DNA of 64,000 nt from Methanobrevibacter sp. (GTDB taxonomy: Archaea > Methanobacteriota > Methanobacteria > Methanobacteriales > Methanobacteriaceae): NCBI GenBank assembly GCA_017652345.1, contig JAGCBE010000040.1, forward strand, positions 29,457-93,456, in the 5' to 3' direction. Shown here piece by piece: positions 35,189 to 45,200 of this stretch. Each line of letters begins with the position of its first letter. The stretch's first letter is position 1. The notes beneath the pieces were generated by a model, which had not been told where the DNA came from, ran no database searches, and was given only the letters and a program-made list of their open reading frames with translations. A program made the translations under genes and the position numbers.

Positions 35189-36739
35189 ATGAATAATATT
35201 GCATTATTAACATTTAACTTTAATGAGTACGAGAATATTCGTACTCATTATCTTTCAGATAAAATTGAACATATTTATATTTCTGATAAAAAAGAAAATA
35301 TTTGTGGTTGGAAAAATATACAATTTAACAAATATAATGATTCGTGGGCGAATACTTTATATGTAAGGTATCATCCTTTTAAATTTACAGATAAAGATTA
35401 TGTTATTGTTATTGATGGTTCATTATTGATAACAAAGGGTATAGAAGAATTAATAGATAAATTTATAAATTCTACTTGTGATGTTGGTGTATTATTATCA
35501 CATCAAATTGATTTAAAAGGTAGAATAAGTCGTTGGATTGCAAATCAACGCATATCAACAAATGAAACTTCAATATTAACAAAAATGCTGAAAGAAACTG
35601 ATAATAATTATAAAGGTGCTATATCAGCTTGTTTCAAAATTTTTCATAAATCAGATATTGTGCAAGAATATCTAGATAAATGCTGGAATTATATTTCAAC
35701 AAATGGTATGATTCGTTTAGATGAAATTCCGTCAACTTTAATTTTAAATGAATTTGAAAATATTAAAATAATGCCATTTTCAAATAATCTTATACAAGGT
35801 GATGTTTTCGTATATAATCACCATAACAGTAATAAAGTCTATAAATTAAATTTTATAAAGAATTATTTTTGGTTAAATAATAAACCCATTACTCCTGTAT
35901 ATATCGGTAAATGTTATGAAAGAACTTACAAATATAAAACAGAAGCTATGTGTTTAACTCGTTTTTTTACAGAAAATGAACTTAGATATTGGATTGATTA
36001 TCATTTAAAAATTGGTTTTGAGCATATTCATATTTTTGATAATGAATCAGAATATCCTTGTGAACAAATTTGTAAAGAATATGGAGATAAAGTATCATAC
36101 GAATTTATTAAGGGTAATGCTAGACATTATAAAATATTTGATGAATATGTTAATAGTGAAAAATGTAAATCAGAATGGGTGATTCCTATTGATGATGACG
36201 AATATTTTGAATTAAATAAAGATATTTGTAGCAATATAAACGAATGTATTGACTGGTATAAAAATAAATTTCCAAATGATGAAATGTTCGCTATAAGATG
36301 GAAACATTTATTTCCTAAAAAATTCCATACAGAACTAACTGGAAATATATTGGAATATTGTACAGAAGAAAACCAAGATTTAGCTACAACATTTCAAACA
36401 ATGGGCGACCGTGGAATTAAAACCATTGTTCATAGAAAAGGTTATATACACTATGAAGAAGCTGAAGAAAATCCATGTGGAGGACATGTTCCTGTACATA
36501 GTTTAGTTAATGGAGCTAGATTATATAATGGGCAATTAATTAAAAAATGTTCGTGTCAATCAATACCAAAAGAACCAAATGAACCAGCAAGATTAATTCA
36601 TTGTAGATATAAAGGTTATAATTGGTATAAACAAAAAAATCAAAATATAGTAAAAAATAATCTATGTTTAGACAATACTTCTGGGCTAATCTATACTAGA
36701 AATTATAAATTCAATGAAATATTAGATACTTTAGACTAA
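35189..36739 (+). CDS. two-part glycosyltransferase-like protein (GT92/Glyco_tranf_2_4-like)
   Basis: A 516-aa protein. The C-terminal half matches the GT-A family seen in GT92-like enzymes: AMCLTRFFTENELRYWIDYH, GFEHIHIFDNESEYPCEQI, and the metal-binding acidic motif IPIDDDEYFEL near residues 330-340, then CSCQSIP and a terminal CRYKGYNWY. The N-terminal 230 residues look like a second, more diverged sugar-transfer domain (YVIVIDGSLLITKGIEEL). It probably transfers a sugar from a nucleotide donor. The acceptor could be virion protein or host glycan. Confidence 0.7.
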   Translation: MNNIALLTFNFNEYENIRTHYLSDKIEHIYISDKKENICGWKNIQFNKYNDSWANTLYVRYHPFKFTDKDYVIVIDGSLLITKGIEELIDKFINSTCDVGVLLSHQIDLKGRISRWIANQRISTNETSILTKMLKETDNNYKGAISACFKIFHKSDIVQEYLDKCWNYISTNGMIRLDEIPSTLILNEFENIKIMPFSNNLIQGDVFVYNHHNSNKVYKLNFIKNYFWLNNKPITPVYIGKCYERTYKYKTEAMCLTRFFTENELRYWIDYHLKIGFEHIHIFDNESEYPCEQICKEYGDKVSYEFIKGNARHYKIFDEYVNSEKCKSEWVIPIDDDEYFELNKDICSNINECIDWYKNKFPNDEMFAIRWKHLFPKKFHTELTGNILEYCTEENQDLATTFQTMGDRGIKTIVHRKGYIHYEEAEENPCGGHVPVHSLVNGARLYNGQLIKKCSCQSIPKEPNEPARLIHCRYKGYNWYKQKNQNIVKNNLCLDNTSGLIYTRNYKFNEILDTLD

Positions 36740-36742
36740 AAT

Positions 36743-36750
36743 TATAAATA
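36743..36750 (+). promoter_or_regulatory. T4-type late promoter octamer
   Basis: Exact TATAAATA 26 bases before ATG 36777, with a TGAGG Shine-Dalgarno. Confidence 0.72.
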
Positions 36751-36776
36751 CAATATATAATAAATATGAGGAAACA

Positions 36777-37046
36777 ATGAATATAAGAAATTCTCTATAT
36801 AATGATGGTAACGATTATCCACAATGGATGATTCAAAAAGGTAAAAATGTAAAACCAGGTCCAAATCCTGACCCAACACCGGAGCCTGAACCAGGTCCTG
36901 AACCTGGTCCTGAACCTGAACCAACTGACCCAATTGAAACATTGGATATTTCCGAAACAGTTGATGGCAACAATATGACTATTACACCAACTGGTGATAC
37001 TTCTACATTAGACCATTACAATGTTAATGTTTATGGAGAGGGTTAA
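36777..37046 (+). CDS. Pro-rich linker protein of the adhesin cluster, 89 aa
   Basis: An 89-aa protein with a (P-x)n linker (PNPDPTPEPEPGPEPG) between a short charged N-terminus and a 35-residue beta-rich end. It begins MNIRNSLYNDGNDYPQW. It precedes the adhesin at 37049 by two bases. It may be an attachment stalk for the adhesins, but no family is recognised. Confidence 0.55.
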   Translation: MNIRNSLYNDGNDYPQWMIQKGKNVKPGPNPDPTPEPEPGPEPGPEPEPTDPIETLDISETVDGNNMTITPTGDTSTLDHYNVNVYGEG

Positions 37047-37048
37047 TT

Positions 37049-37729
37049 ATGAAATTAGTCAAGCAATATAATATTGGTAAGAATACTGAATTTAATCTTG
37101 AACAATTGAATAATGATTTGGAACCAGGTGAATACACTATTAAGACTCAAGGTGTTAGTAAGGATGGTAAGAAATCATCTGAATCTGAAGGTGTTACTTT
37201 TAGAGTAATTGGTAAAGGGGTAAAAATTGGTGACTATACTTATAGAACAACTTTAGTTAATATGAAAGATATTGTAAAAGCTGGTGATGCTTTAATTGAC
37301 TGGGAAGCCCACCCAGGTGAAGATGATAGATTATATATTGAAAGAGATGGTAGATATTATTTTTCAAAGGATGCAATAGAATATTTGGTAGATAATGCTG
37401 ATACAATATTCCCAGGTTGGCATATTCCTACTAAAGTAGAACTTGATAATATGTTTAAATCTGTTGGTATAGATATTGAAAATGAACCAGTCATAGAAGA
37501 AGTTGAAGATTCTTTGAAAGAAGTATTAAATAAAGTTGGATATGATACTTCTACTTGGGCTGACAATTCATTTTATAGTTACTTTAGCGACCCTGAAGAC
37601 TGTGATACTTCCGAATTGTATATGTTATGTACCAGTGATGGATATTCTATTATGTTCTCGCATGATATGGAATGGTATACAATAGATTCTAGCTACTGGC
37701 CTCAAATAATTCTATGCAAAAATAATTAA
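37049..37729 (+). CDS. adhesin with shared N-terminal module and C-type-lectin-like (FISUMP-type) tip
   Basis: A 226-aa protein. Residues 1-55 (KQYNIGKNTEFNLEQLNNDL, then GEYTIKTQGVS, KDGKKSSESEG) match the N-terminus of the protein at 38557 and look like one Ig/Fn3-like fold. The C-terminal part has FPGWHIPTKVELDNMF, the start of the Fibrobacter-succinogenes-type major paralogous domain, a C-type-lectin-like fold. It is probably a receptor-binding tip. A terminator follows it. Confidence 0.65.
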   Translation: MKLVKQYNIGKNTEFNLEQLNNDLEPGEYTIKTQGVSKDGKKSSESEGVTFRVIGKGVKIGDYTYRTTLVNMKDIVKAGDALIDWEAHPGEDDRLYIERDGRYYFSKDAIEYLVDNADTIFPGWHIPTKVELDNMFKSVGIDIENEPVIEEVEDSLKEVLNKVGYDTSTWADNSFYSYFSDPEDCDTSELYMLCTSDGYSIMFSHDMEWYTIDSSYWPQIILCKNN

Positions 37730-37736
37730 ATTAAAT

Positions 37737-37762
37737 AAACCGGCAATAAAATGCCGGTTTTT
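37737..37762 (+). terminator. intrinsic terminator
   Basis: AAACCGGCA (37737-37745) pairs with TGCCGGTTT (37752-37760), six-base loop, followed by TT. It lies only 10 bases before the next ATG. Confidence 0.75.
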
Positions 37763-37772
37763 ATAACATATT

Positions 37773-38549
37773 ATGAATATAATTATTTGTGTAATTGCTA
37801 AAAACGAGAATCGTTATATAAAAGATTTCTGTGATTATCATTTATCACTTGGATTTGACCATATCTATATCTTTGATAATAATGATATTCCTGAAATACA
37901 TAATGTTATTCAAAATACTGATAAAATTACTGTACAACCATTTAAAACCAAAAGCAATTTTCCTCAAGTACATTTGTATAATAAATTTATGAAAACTTAT
38001 GATTTTGATTGGTGTGCATTTATTGATGTAGACGAATTTATAACATTAAATGAACATAAAGATGTTCATGATTTTGTAGATAAATTTGGGAATAATGTAG
38101 GGGCTATAAAATTATTTGAGAGAGTTTATGGCGATGATAATATATTACAATCAGATATAAATGCTCCAGTATATGAAAGAATAAAAACTGAAAGCACAAA
38201 ATACCCAATTTATTATTGTAAAGAAATAGTACGAAAAAATAATAATACAAAGACACCAAATGCACATAGTTTTATATTAAAAAATTTATATGCTTCATTT
38301 TGTGATGGAACAATTGAAAAAGACTTTAAAAGATTGAAATATTCACAAAATGATATAATAGATTCTGTGGCTTATATTAGACATTATAGAACTAAAACTT
38401 GTGCGGAATTTTGTGAACAAAAATTAGGTTTAACTAGAGTTTCTTGCACAAAATCTATAAAGCAAAAATCATACTATTTTATGACTAATGAATATACAGA
38501 AGAAAAAGATAAGTTCATTGACGAATATATGAAATCACATGGTTTATAA
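37773..38549 (+). CDS. glycosyltransferase-like protein (GT-A, Glyco_tranf_2_4-like)
   Basis: A 258-aa protein with MNIIICVIAKNENRYIKDF, DYHLSLGFDHIYIFDNN, and the acidic metal motif CAFIDVDEFITLNEH near residues 88-102, in the order of the GT92-like family. It is related to the C-terminal half of the protein at 35189. It lies between two adhesins that share an N-terminal module, suggesting it modifies them or travels with them. The donor and acceptor sugars are unknown. Confidence 0.7.
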   Translation: MNIIICVIAKNENRYIKDFCDYHLSLGFDHIYIFDNNDIPEIHNVIQNTDKITVQPFKTKSNFPQVHLYNKFMKTYDFDWCAFIDVDEFITLNEHKDVHDFVDKFGNNVGAIKLFERVYGDDNILQSDINAPVYERIKTESTKYPIYYCKEIVRKNNNTKTPNAHSFILKNLYASFCDGTIEKDFKRLKYSQNDIIDSVAYIRHYRTKTCAEFCEQKLGLTRVSCTKSIKQKSYYFMTNEYTEEKDKFIDEYMKSHGL

Positions 38550-38552
38550 ATA
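38545..38552 (+). promoter_or_regulatory. T4-type late promoter octamer, leaderless geometry
   Basis: Exact TATAAATA overlapping the upstream stop codon, then ATAT and ATG 38557, with no room for a Shine-Dalgarno. Confidence 0.55.
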
Positions 38553-38556
38553 ATAT

Positions 38557-39348
38557 ATGAAGAAGATTAAAACATACAACATCGGTAAAAATACCACATT
38601 TGATTTATCAAAGTTACACCAAGACCTTGAAAAAGGTACATATACAATTAAAACCCAAGCAGTAAGCGTAAATGGAAAGAAATCTACTGAATCTACAGGA
38701 CTATCTTATTTTGTAGACCCATTGAATCCATTGAATTTGCCACCATTTACAATTAGATGTAAATTTTCTGCTGGTTATACACCTACGCCACAAGGTGAAT
38801 CAACCGGTTGGGATTCTCAAGTATGTGTAGACGAAACTAATAACATTTGGGATATTACAAAGAACAGTACTGACTGGTCTAGAATGCTTGAATTTCAAGA
38901 TGATTTAATAGAGGTTCTAGGAGCAAATACTACTGGTGTAGAAATAATGTTTGCTACATTGAATATTTGTCATAATTTGACAAAAACAACATTATTTGAT
39001 ACAAGTTCAGTTGTTGATATGTCATATATGTACAATGAAGGAAAAAGTTTAATTGAATGCCCAATATATGACACAAGTAAAGTTACAACAATGCAGTCAA
39101 TGTTCTGTTCTTGCTGGGTACTCAAAAAAGTTCCATTATTTGATACTTCTAAAGTAGAAAATATATATAGAATGTTTGATGATTGTATTAAAGTAGAATC
39201 AGGAGCATATGCATTTTATGAACAAGCTTCTAGTCAGGAAAATCCACCATCAGATTATTATAATGCATTTTGGGCTTGTGGTTCAGAAACATATACCGGA
39301 CAAGCTGATTTAGATAGAATACCTAAAGATTGGGGTGGCAACGCTTAA
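38557..39348 (+). CDS. adhesin with shared N-terminal module and BspA/DUF285-like repeat tip
   Basis: A 263-aa protein. Residues 1-55 (KTYNIGKNTTFDLSKLHQDL, GTYTIKTQAVS, NGKKSTEST) match the module at 37049. The C-terminus has repeats such as TLFDTSSVVDMSYMYN, IYDTSKVTTMQSMF and LFDTSKVENIYRMFDDC, the DUF285/BspA-like repeat common in surface proteins. This is a different tip on the same base, as expected for exchangeable receptor-binding proteins. It starts without a Shine-Dalgarno. Confidence 0.68.
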   Translation: MKKIKTYNIGKNTTFDLSKLHQDLEKGTYTIKTQAVSVNGKKSTESTGLSYFVDPLNPLNLPPFTIRCKFSAGYTPTPQGESTGWDSQVCVDETNNIWDITKNSTDWSRMLEFQDDLIEVLGANTTGVEIMFATLNICHNLTKTTLFDTSSVVDMSYMYNEGKSLIECPIYDTSKVTTMQSMFCSCWVLKKVPLFDTSKVENIYRMFDDCIKVESGAYAFYEQASSQENPPSDYYNAFWACGSETYTGQADLDRIPKDWGGNA

Positions 39349-39366
39349 TTCAAACGGAGGTAACAA

Positions 39367-39823
39367 ATGGCCGTAAAAGTAGTTAGCGAATCATGGGATT
39401 ACTTTGATTGGAAAATTGATAAAAAGAAACAAGTCTATACTTTGAAAAAAGATTCTTACATAATTTTGAATCTAGATGTAAATGGTAAGAAAAAATATTA
39501 CCAATTCACTTTCAAAAAAGGTTTCAAATGTGATGGATTGTCTGTACCAAAGATATTCCAGTGGTTTTTGCCAAATTGGAATGATAAAAATATGCTATAC
39601 AATCTAGCTGGTGTAGTCCACGATGGTTTATATGGCAATAAAGGATTCGGCATATTCAGTAGGGAAGATTCAGATGCGATTTTTAGAGGACTATTGAGAG
39701 ATTCAGGTATAAATCGTTTTAGAGCTTCTTCAGCTGACTGGATTCTTGGAATATTTGCTTGTAAACATTGGCGGCAATGATGATTTGGATTGTGCCGACT
39801 TGGTAACTGTTGCTGAAATTTAA
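39367..39823 (+). CDS. DUF1353-like protein, with +1 frameshift near its end
   Basis: The DUF1353-like signature is FKCDGLSVPKIFQWFLPNW followed by LAGVVHDGLYGN and SREDSDAIFRGLL. These proteins are common in tailed phages near tail and lysis genes, with uncertain role. The zero frame stops at TGA 39778 after HWRQ. Skipping the C of CGG 39772 continues as HW-GNDDLDCADLVTVAEI and stops at TAA 39821, three bases before a terminator. The longer product is 151 aa. Shine-Dalgarno is GGAGG. Confidence 0.75.
39772..39775 (+). other. CGGC +1 frameshift site
   Basis: Zero frame: CAT TGG CGG CAA TGA. With one base skipped: TGG-c-GGC-AAT-GAT, leading to 16 further codons and a stop right before the terminator at 39827. 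This is the only one of the five sites with CGGC instead of CGGA. Confidence 0.6.
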
Positions 39824-39826
39824 TAT

Positions 39827-39848
39827 AAAGGGTCTTAATGACCCTTTT
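39827..39848. terminator. bidirectional terminator
   Basis: AAAGGGTC (39827-39834) pairs with GACCCTTT (39840-39847) over a five-base loop, A-rich on one side and T-rich on the other. It separates convergent genes. Confidence 0.88.
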
Positions 39849-39857
39849 CTTTTTATT

Positions 39858-40655
39858 CTAATCTTCATAATCAGTACCAATCGGATAAAGTTCCGCTGTA
39901 CCATCAGCATGTTTTATGATGGCTACACCAGACAAATAATATATCTGATTCGTATCTCCCAAATACCATTTCAAATCAATTTGCTGACCACAAATAGTAA
40001 CAGTATAAGGCCATAGCATATTATCGTGTGTAACGAATATGTTTAAATCATTAGTCATATTCTGAATCAATCCCGTAGTAATTGAAGATGCTTTATAATT
40101 GATATCTTCAATCAATGCAGCATTCGTATCACCACAACCATATACATCTTGAATTGTATATGTAACTACAGCTTCTTCAGGTGCCAATATGTCTTTTAAA
40201 GCATCAGCATCACAATAACTATATGAAGATAGAATATTGAAATCAATGTTTGGTTTTGGACCTGTACCATTTACGAAATAGTAACTTGTTAATATACCAT
40301 CCAATGAAATATCAACATTGTTCACACCAATATTGTCACCAATTCGTTTTGATAATTCATCTGCAGTCTGTTTAGTACGATATACATCTGAAGAATAATA
40401 TGAGGTATGTCCCGAAGAATATTTTGTAGCTAAAATATCTCCAATTTCTTGACACCATTCAATACCATTCTGTGACAATGTTCCATCACTTTGTTTTTGA
40501 GAATGTCTTATAACAAGTCCTAATTTATCAGTAGGACCTACCAAATTCAATATATCAGAATAGGTATAGAATGAAGAACAATCGGGGAATTCTTTTGCAA
40601 AGACTATTCCTGAATTGGCAACAATTAAACTATTATTTTGTTTTAAGAATGGCAT
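39858..40655 (-). CDS. histidine-phosphatase-superfamily-like virion protein
   Basis: A 265-aa protein with the phosphoglycerate-mutase-like signature GLVIRHSQKQSDGTLSQNG near residues 45-63 (catalytic RH), SSDVYRTKQTADEL near 93-106 and a late FVTHDNML with the second His. This is the order of the histidine phosphatase superfamily. The G of R-H-G is replaced by Ser. It lies last in a block of minus-strand fibre genes. It could remove phosphate from host surface glycans, but this is inference. AGAGGA precedes the ATG. Confidence 0.65.
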   Translation of the reverse strand: MPFLKQNNSLIVANSGIVFAKEFPDCSSFYTYSDILNLVGPTDKLGLVIRHSQKQSDGTLSQNGIEWCQEIGDILATKYSSGHTSYYSSDVYRTKQTADELSKRIGDNIGVNNVDISLDGILTSYYFVNGTGPKPNIDFNILSSYSYCDADALKDILAPEEAVVTYTIQDVYGCGDTNAALIEDINYKASSITTGLIQNMTNDLNIFVTHDNMLWPYTVTICGQQIDLKWYLGDTNQIYYLSGVAIIKHADGTAELYPIGTDYED

Positions 40656-40663
40656 TATGTCCT

Positions 40664-42280
40664 CTATGTAGGTGTATTGACTTCTTGACCATTAATTTCA
40701 AGATAATATCTAGCATTACCAAATGTGGTTTCTGTGAATTCGGGTTGAGCATAAGCAGATTCAGCCATCATTAAGTTTGGATTCAATTCTGTTACCAATG
40801 CAGTAACATCGTAATCAGTACATAATCCTGAAATTGTAGAAGATGTTACGAAACGATTTATATTGGTTAAATCAGATGTATAGTTCTGGTCAAATAAAAC
40901 TTTAAATGTATCAGAACTTTGTTCATAGTAATAAACACCTTTTACTTTGACTGGGTCCTCCCAAGTTCCAGACAAATAATACAATCCATCATCAACTTTA
41001 TTTGTAACAGCTGTTGCGTTAACTGGAGTCAAATCAGTAAATTCAACACGACCAATTCCGGTTCTAGTCAATATGCTATTTTGACCCCAACCACAGAATC
41101 CAGTAGTAGTAAATATTTCATCTGTATTTCCACTAAATCCACTATTCAATAGTAGTTCAGCAAATGCTTCATCATTACTTCTACTTGTGTTGAATATATT
41201 TACAGCATTAAAGTTTTTCTTGTAAATGTGACCTATAGTTAGAATACCATCATAATTTGCAGGTCTATATACGAAATTGGAATTGATATCTGCACTTAAA
41301 ACTTTAGTAATGTTATCCACATTTGCAATGTATTTTGTAGAATCTAATACATTATTTTTTTGATACAACATTACATTAGATAAAGATGTACTATAACCAT
41401 CCCAAGCAAACATATCGTCAGTATCAATTTCCAAAATAGGTTCATATTGGTCTTGATAACCAATCTTACCAACATAGTCACCAGTCAATCCAGTCAAGCT
41501 ATCACTTCTAACATAGACAGTATTCGCAGTGAATTGATTATATGCAGTAGCATCACTTGCTGCAGTATTCCAAGTCATATAGTCACCGCTATTGGATGTA
41601 ATAAATTCGCTAATTGCAGTTGTACCACCAATATATCCTAAATCATTATTCAATCCAGTCAAATTGTATGTGGCTGTTTGTGTATCAGATACCGCTGTAT
41701 AAGTTTGTCTAATGACACCTTCTTCATTATAGAACATTGCAGGTGTTGCATTACTACCATTATAAGTATCTGTTTGAAATAAGAAATAATATTTTTTACC
41801 AGCTTGTAATTGAACAGTACCCATATTTCCTGTTCTAATGTGACCTGTCAAACCATATTTTACAACTTCATTTGATACGATTGTACCTGTACCAAGGAAA
41901 GCAAGTTGAATACCGGCTTCATTGAATATTCTAAAATTATCGTTTGTTAAAGAAGTGTTACCATTGTCTTCAAATATACCAAACGAATTTAATGTAATAT
42001 CAGATGAAGGAATATACTCAATCAATACACCATTAGAACCACGAACAAGTTCCAATTGTTGTGGAGGATTTTTCCAATATCGTCTCCAAACACCATATTG
42101 AGGTAAATCATTGATTGTTAGACTTGTAACTCCAGGTGGAATGTAATAGACTTTTTCAACAAGTGCACTTGTGGCTGTTGTGCCATCTGCACAATAAATT
42201 ATATTTGATGTATCAAATCTACCATCACCAGCATAGTCTGGATATAAATGTCCTATTTTTCCTTCTGTTTTCCAAGGCAT
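40664..42280 (-). CDS. fibre protein, 538 aa
   Basis: Beta-rich fibre with many Ser, Thr, Asn and Tyr, starting MPWKTEGKIGHLYPDYAGDG. I take ATG 42280, which follows GTGAG, because the upstream in-frame ATG lies within the preceding gene. It has four ordered domains by composition, with QLQAGKKYYFLFQTDTYNG near the middle, but no enzyme motif. It follows the 1021-aa fibre by eleven bases and precedes the histidine-phosphatase-like gene. Probably a distal tail-fibre part. Confidence 0.6.
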   Translation of the reverse strand: MPWKTEGKIGHLYPDYAGDGRFDTSNIIYCADGTTATSALVEKVYYIPPGVTSLTINDLPQYGVWRRYWKNPPQQLELVRGSNGVLIEYIPSSDITLNSFGIFEDNGNTSLTNDNFRIFNEAGIQLAFLGTGTIVSNEVVKYGLTGHIRTGNMGTVQLQAGKKYYFLFQTDTYNGSNATPAMFYNEEGVIRQTYTAVSDTQTATYNLTGLNNDLGYIGGTTAISEFITSNSGDYMTWNTAASDATAYNQFTANTVYVRSDSLTGLTGDYVGKIGYQDQYEPILEIDTDDMFAWDGYSTSLSNVMLYQKNNVLDSTKYIANVDNITKVLSADINSNFVYRPANYDGILTIGHIYKKNFNAVNIFNTSRSNDEAFAELLLNSGFSGNTDEIFTTTGFCGWGQNSILTRTGIGRVEFTDLTPVNATAVTNKVDDGLYYLSGTWEDPVKVKGVYYYEQSSDTFKVLFDQNYTSDLTNINRFVTSSTISGLCTDYDVTALVTELNPNLMMAESAYAQPEFTETTFGNARYYLEINGQEVNTPT

Positions 42281-42291
42281 AATAATCTCAC

Positions 42292-45200
42292 TTAATTTTG
42301 GAATCCGCTTAACACAAAGAACAAACAACCTTGACCATTTGCAAGTCCAGCATGATTAATCAAATCTGCATCATTTTGGACAATAAATATTTTTTGTGCT
42401 TTCAAACTATTGTCAGCAGTATTCGTATAGTATGTAGTTGCTGAAACTTCAACCGGAGTTGCTGTGCTATTTGATGAAATGGAAATTACATTTTCGGAGT
42501 TTGCAGATACAGTTGATTTAGCACTTAATCCACTAACATCATTCCAAGCACTAATTGACGAATGAACAGTTTGAACATCTTGGTAAACATCGTTTGTCAT
42601 TTGAACTACAACTTTATTTGTTGCAGTATCAGGAACCGCAGTAATACCATAAGAACCATCAATTGTGTATGCAGAATTCATATCCACACCAAGTGGATTT
42701 GCAGATGTACCGTCACCACTCAATGGAGCATTAGCAGAAACAGTTTCCAATTTACTAGATACAGATGTAAGAGCATCAACATATTCAGATGAAAGATTTA
42801 GTGTAAAATAACCTTTATCACCAGCTGCAGAATATGTACTCCATAATCCATCACCGCCACTAATAATATCACAAGTATATCTTCTAGCACTTGACCAACC
42901 TTGAACATTACGAATATAAGTATATAATTCGTCACCAAATACATCGGAAGGACGCTTATTAGGAGTTAAACTTCTATAATATTGGAACTCAAAATTACCA
43001 GAATTACCTGAACCAACGAAAGCTAGGAAGGCCATTCTATCACCAGTAGTATTTGGTACATAACAATAAACTATCTTATGAGCATTGAAAGCATCTTTTA
43101 TATCTTGATAAGAAGTTTGACCATAAGTAGCTATGAACATTTCAGTCATGAATCCACTTGGATTACCAGTCATTGGATAGAATTCAGCACTATCTGCCGT
43201 TGTTAAATAAGTTCCACTATTTGTTTGATATGCAGATGTAGTATCTTCCCATTTACTAGAATTAGAAGTCAATGTGAGATATGAATAATTCCAATTACCA
43301 CTATTCGTATAGACTTGGTCTAATGCATCTTGTACATCACCACTTAATTTGTCTTGCTTATCTGGTAAGTCTTCAATAATACCTTCAACGGTATCTTCAA
43401 GACTATTGAATGAACTAACATCTACTTTTTGTTCATCCATATTAGCAAAGCCTTGAGCCATTTCATCAGCAAGACCTTCAACCTCACTACTATCAGCTTT
43501 ACCGCTTGTAGCAGATGTAATTTCGGTGCTCCAATCTTTACCATTGATTGTATTGTTTGTTATGGTAATGTAATCACCTTGTGAATATACAGTGTCTTTA
43601 ATTGCAGAACCATTTATTCCGGTAATGACATTGTTAGCACCTTGAATGGCAGATGTATCTAATTTGTCTTCATTGATTGAATCAACATATTCAATTGTAG
43701 CATAATCACTTAAATCAATTGTATGTTCTCCAACTTTAACCCAAGAACCATTCCAAATATATTCATCGTATTTGTCATCACCAGTTCCAAATGGGCCGAC
43801 ATAATAGATTTTTCCTGTTTCACCAGATGCTGGCAATGAATCAACTATTACAATCTTACCATTGAACAAACTATCAATTTCAGTCTTTGTATAAATGTCT
43901 GGTTTGTTCTTGATATAAGAATCATTTGCGGAATTTGTTTCATTCCAGTCAGACTGAACATTGGCTTCCCAGGTAGCAGAATTTGAAGTCAATGTAATGT
44001 AACTTTCATTCCAATTGCTACTATTGCTTGTAACAGCTGTATAAGTGTTATTCCAATTTGAACTATTTGGAAGTGAATTTATATAATTTTGAGTATCAAC
44101 CCATGCAGTAGCTTCGCCATAAGCATGAGCACTTGCATCTTTAATTTCTTGGTGTGTTGGAATATCAAGATTGTCTACAACACCACTGATGTAATCTACA
44201 CCGTCTTTCAATGAACCGCTTGCTGTATTCAATTCAGCTGTGGTTGCATATCCGTCCAAATCACTATCGGTCAAGAATGTACTTGAAACAGTACTAAATG
44301 CAGTGGTATCTAGTTTGTCAGCCAAAGCATTTTGAACTTCATCTTTACTACTAACTTCAGTAATATTGTAATAATTTTCTTGGAGATATTCGTAATCAAC
44401 TTTACTAGACAATCCAGATTCAATGAGATTGTCTGTTTCAGTCTTATCATAATAATTGTTTGCTAATGTTTCGTTTGTTACATAATTTTCCAATGCGGAA
44501 TTGTTAACTTTATTTAACAAAGCATTGGCAATTTCTTCTTTACTACTGGTTTCAGTTTTCAAGTAATAATAATCTAGTGCGGAGGCATCGGTTTTGCTTG
44601 CAAGTGCTTGTGAGATTTGGTCAGAACCACTTGTAGATGATTTTGGATAATAGTTTTCAAAGTTATCGTCTAGAGATTGAAGTGCTGTGGAAATTTCATC
44701 TTTACCACTTGTTTCGGTTTTCTTATAGTAATCGGTCAAATCAGTAGCATTTTCTCTACCAACAATAATCCAAGTATTATCTGAAGTCCAAGCAACCTCA
44801 TCACGAGCCAATATTGTTTGACCATCAATTGTACCAGAATCCTTAACACAATAAACATCACCGACCTTCATTCCGGTCAATGCATTGATTTCAGCACAGG
44901 TTTTTGAACCACGAATGACTAAAGGACTTCCAAGGTCGGAAATCTTATCATCAACATAATCTTTAGTTGCGAAATCCGCCGAAACTTCTGCAAATTCGGT
45001 CTTATCCAATTTGAATGGAATGGAATTGATATCTGTAATTTGGTCTTCGGTTAATTTATCCTGTTTAGAACTCAAAGCACTATTATAAGCATAGTCTGCA
45101 GAAACACCAACAACATAGGCGGTCAAATCATTTCTTACATAGATACCGTCTTCACCAACAATTTTCTTTGAATCACCGCCAGCTGCAATTGCAGAATTGT

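Noticed and set aside
40664..42328. In-frame CGG near 42303 as an exception to the CGG rule
   Set aside because: It lies only in the upstream extension of the frame, within the preceding gene. The true start is ATG 42280.
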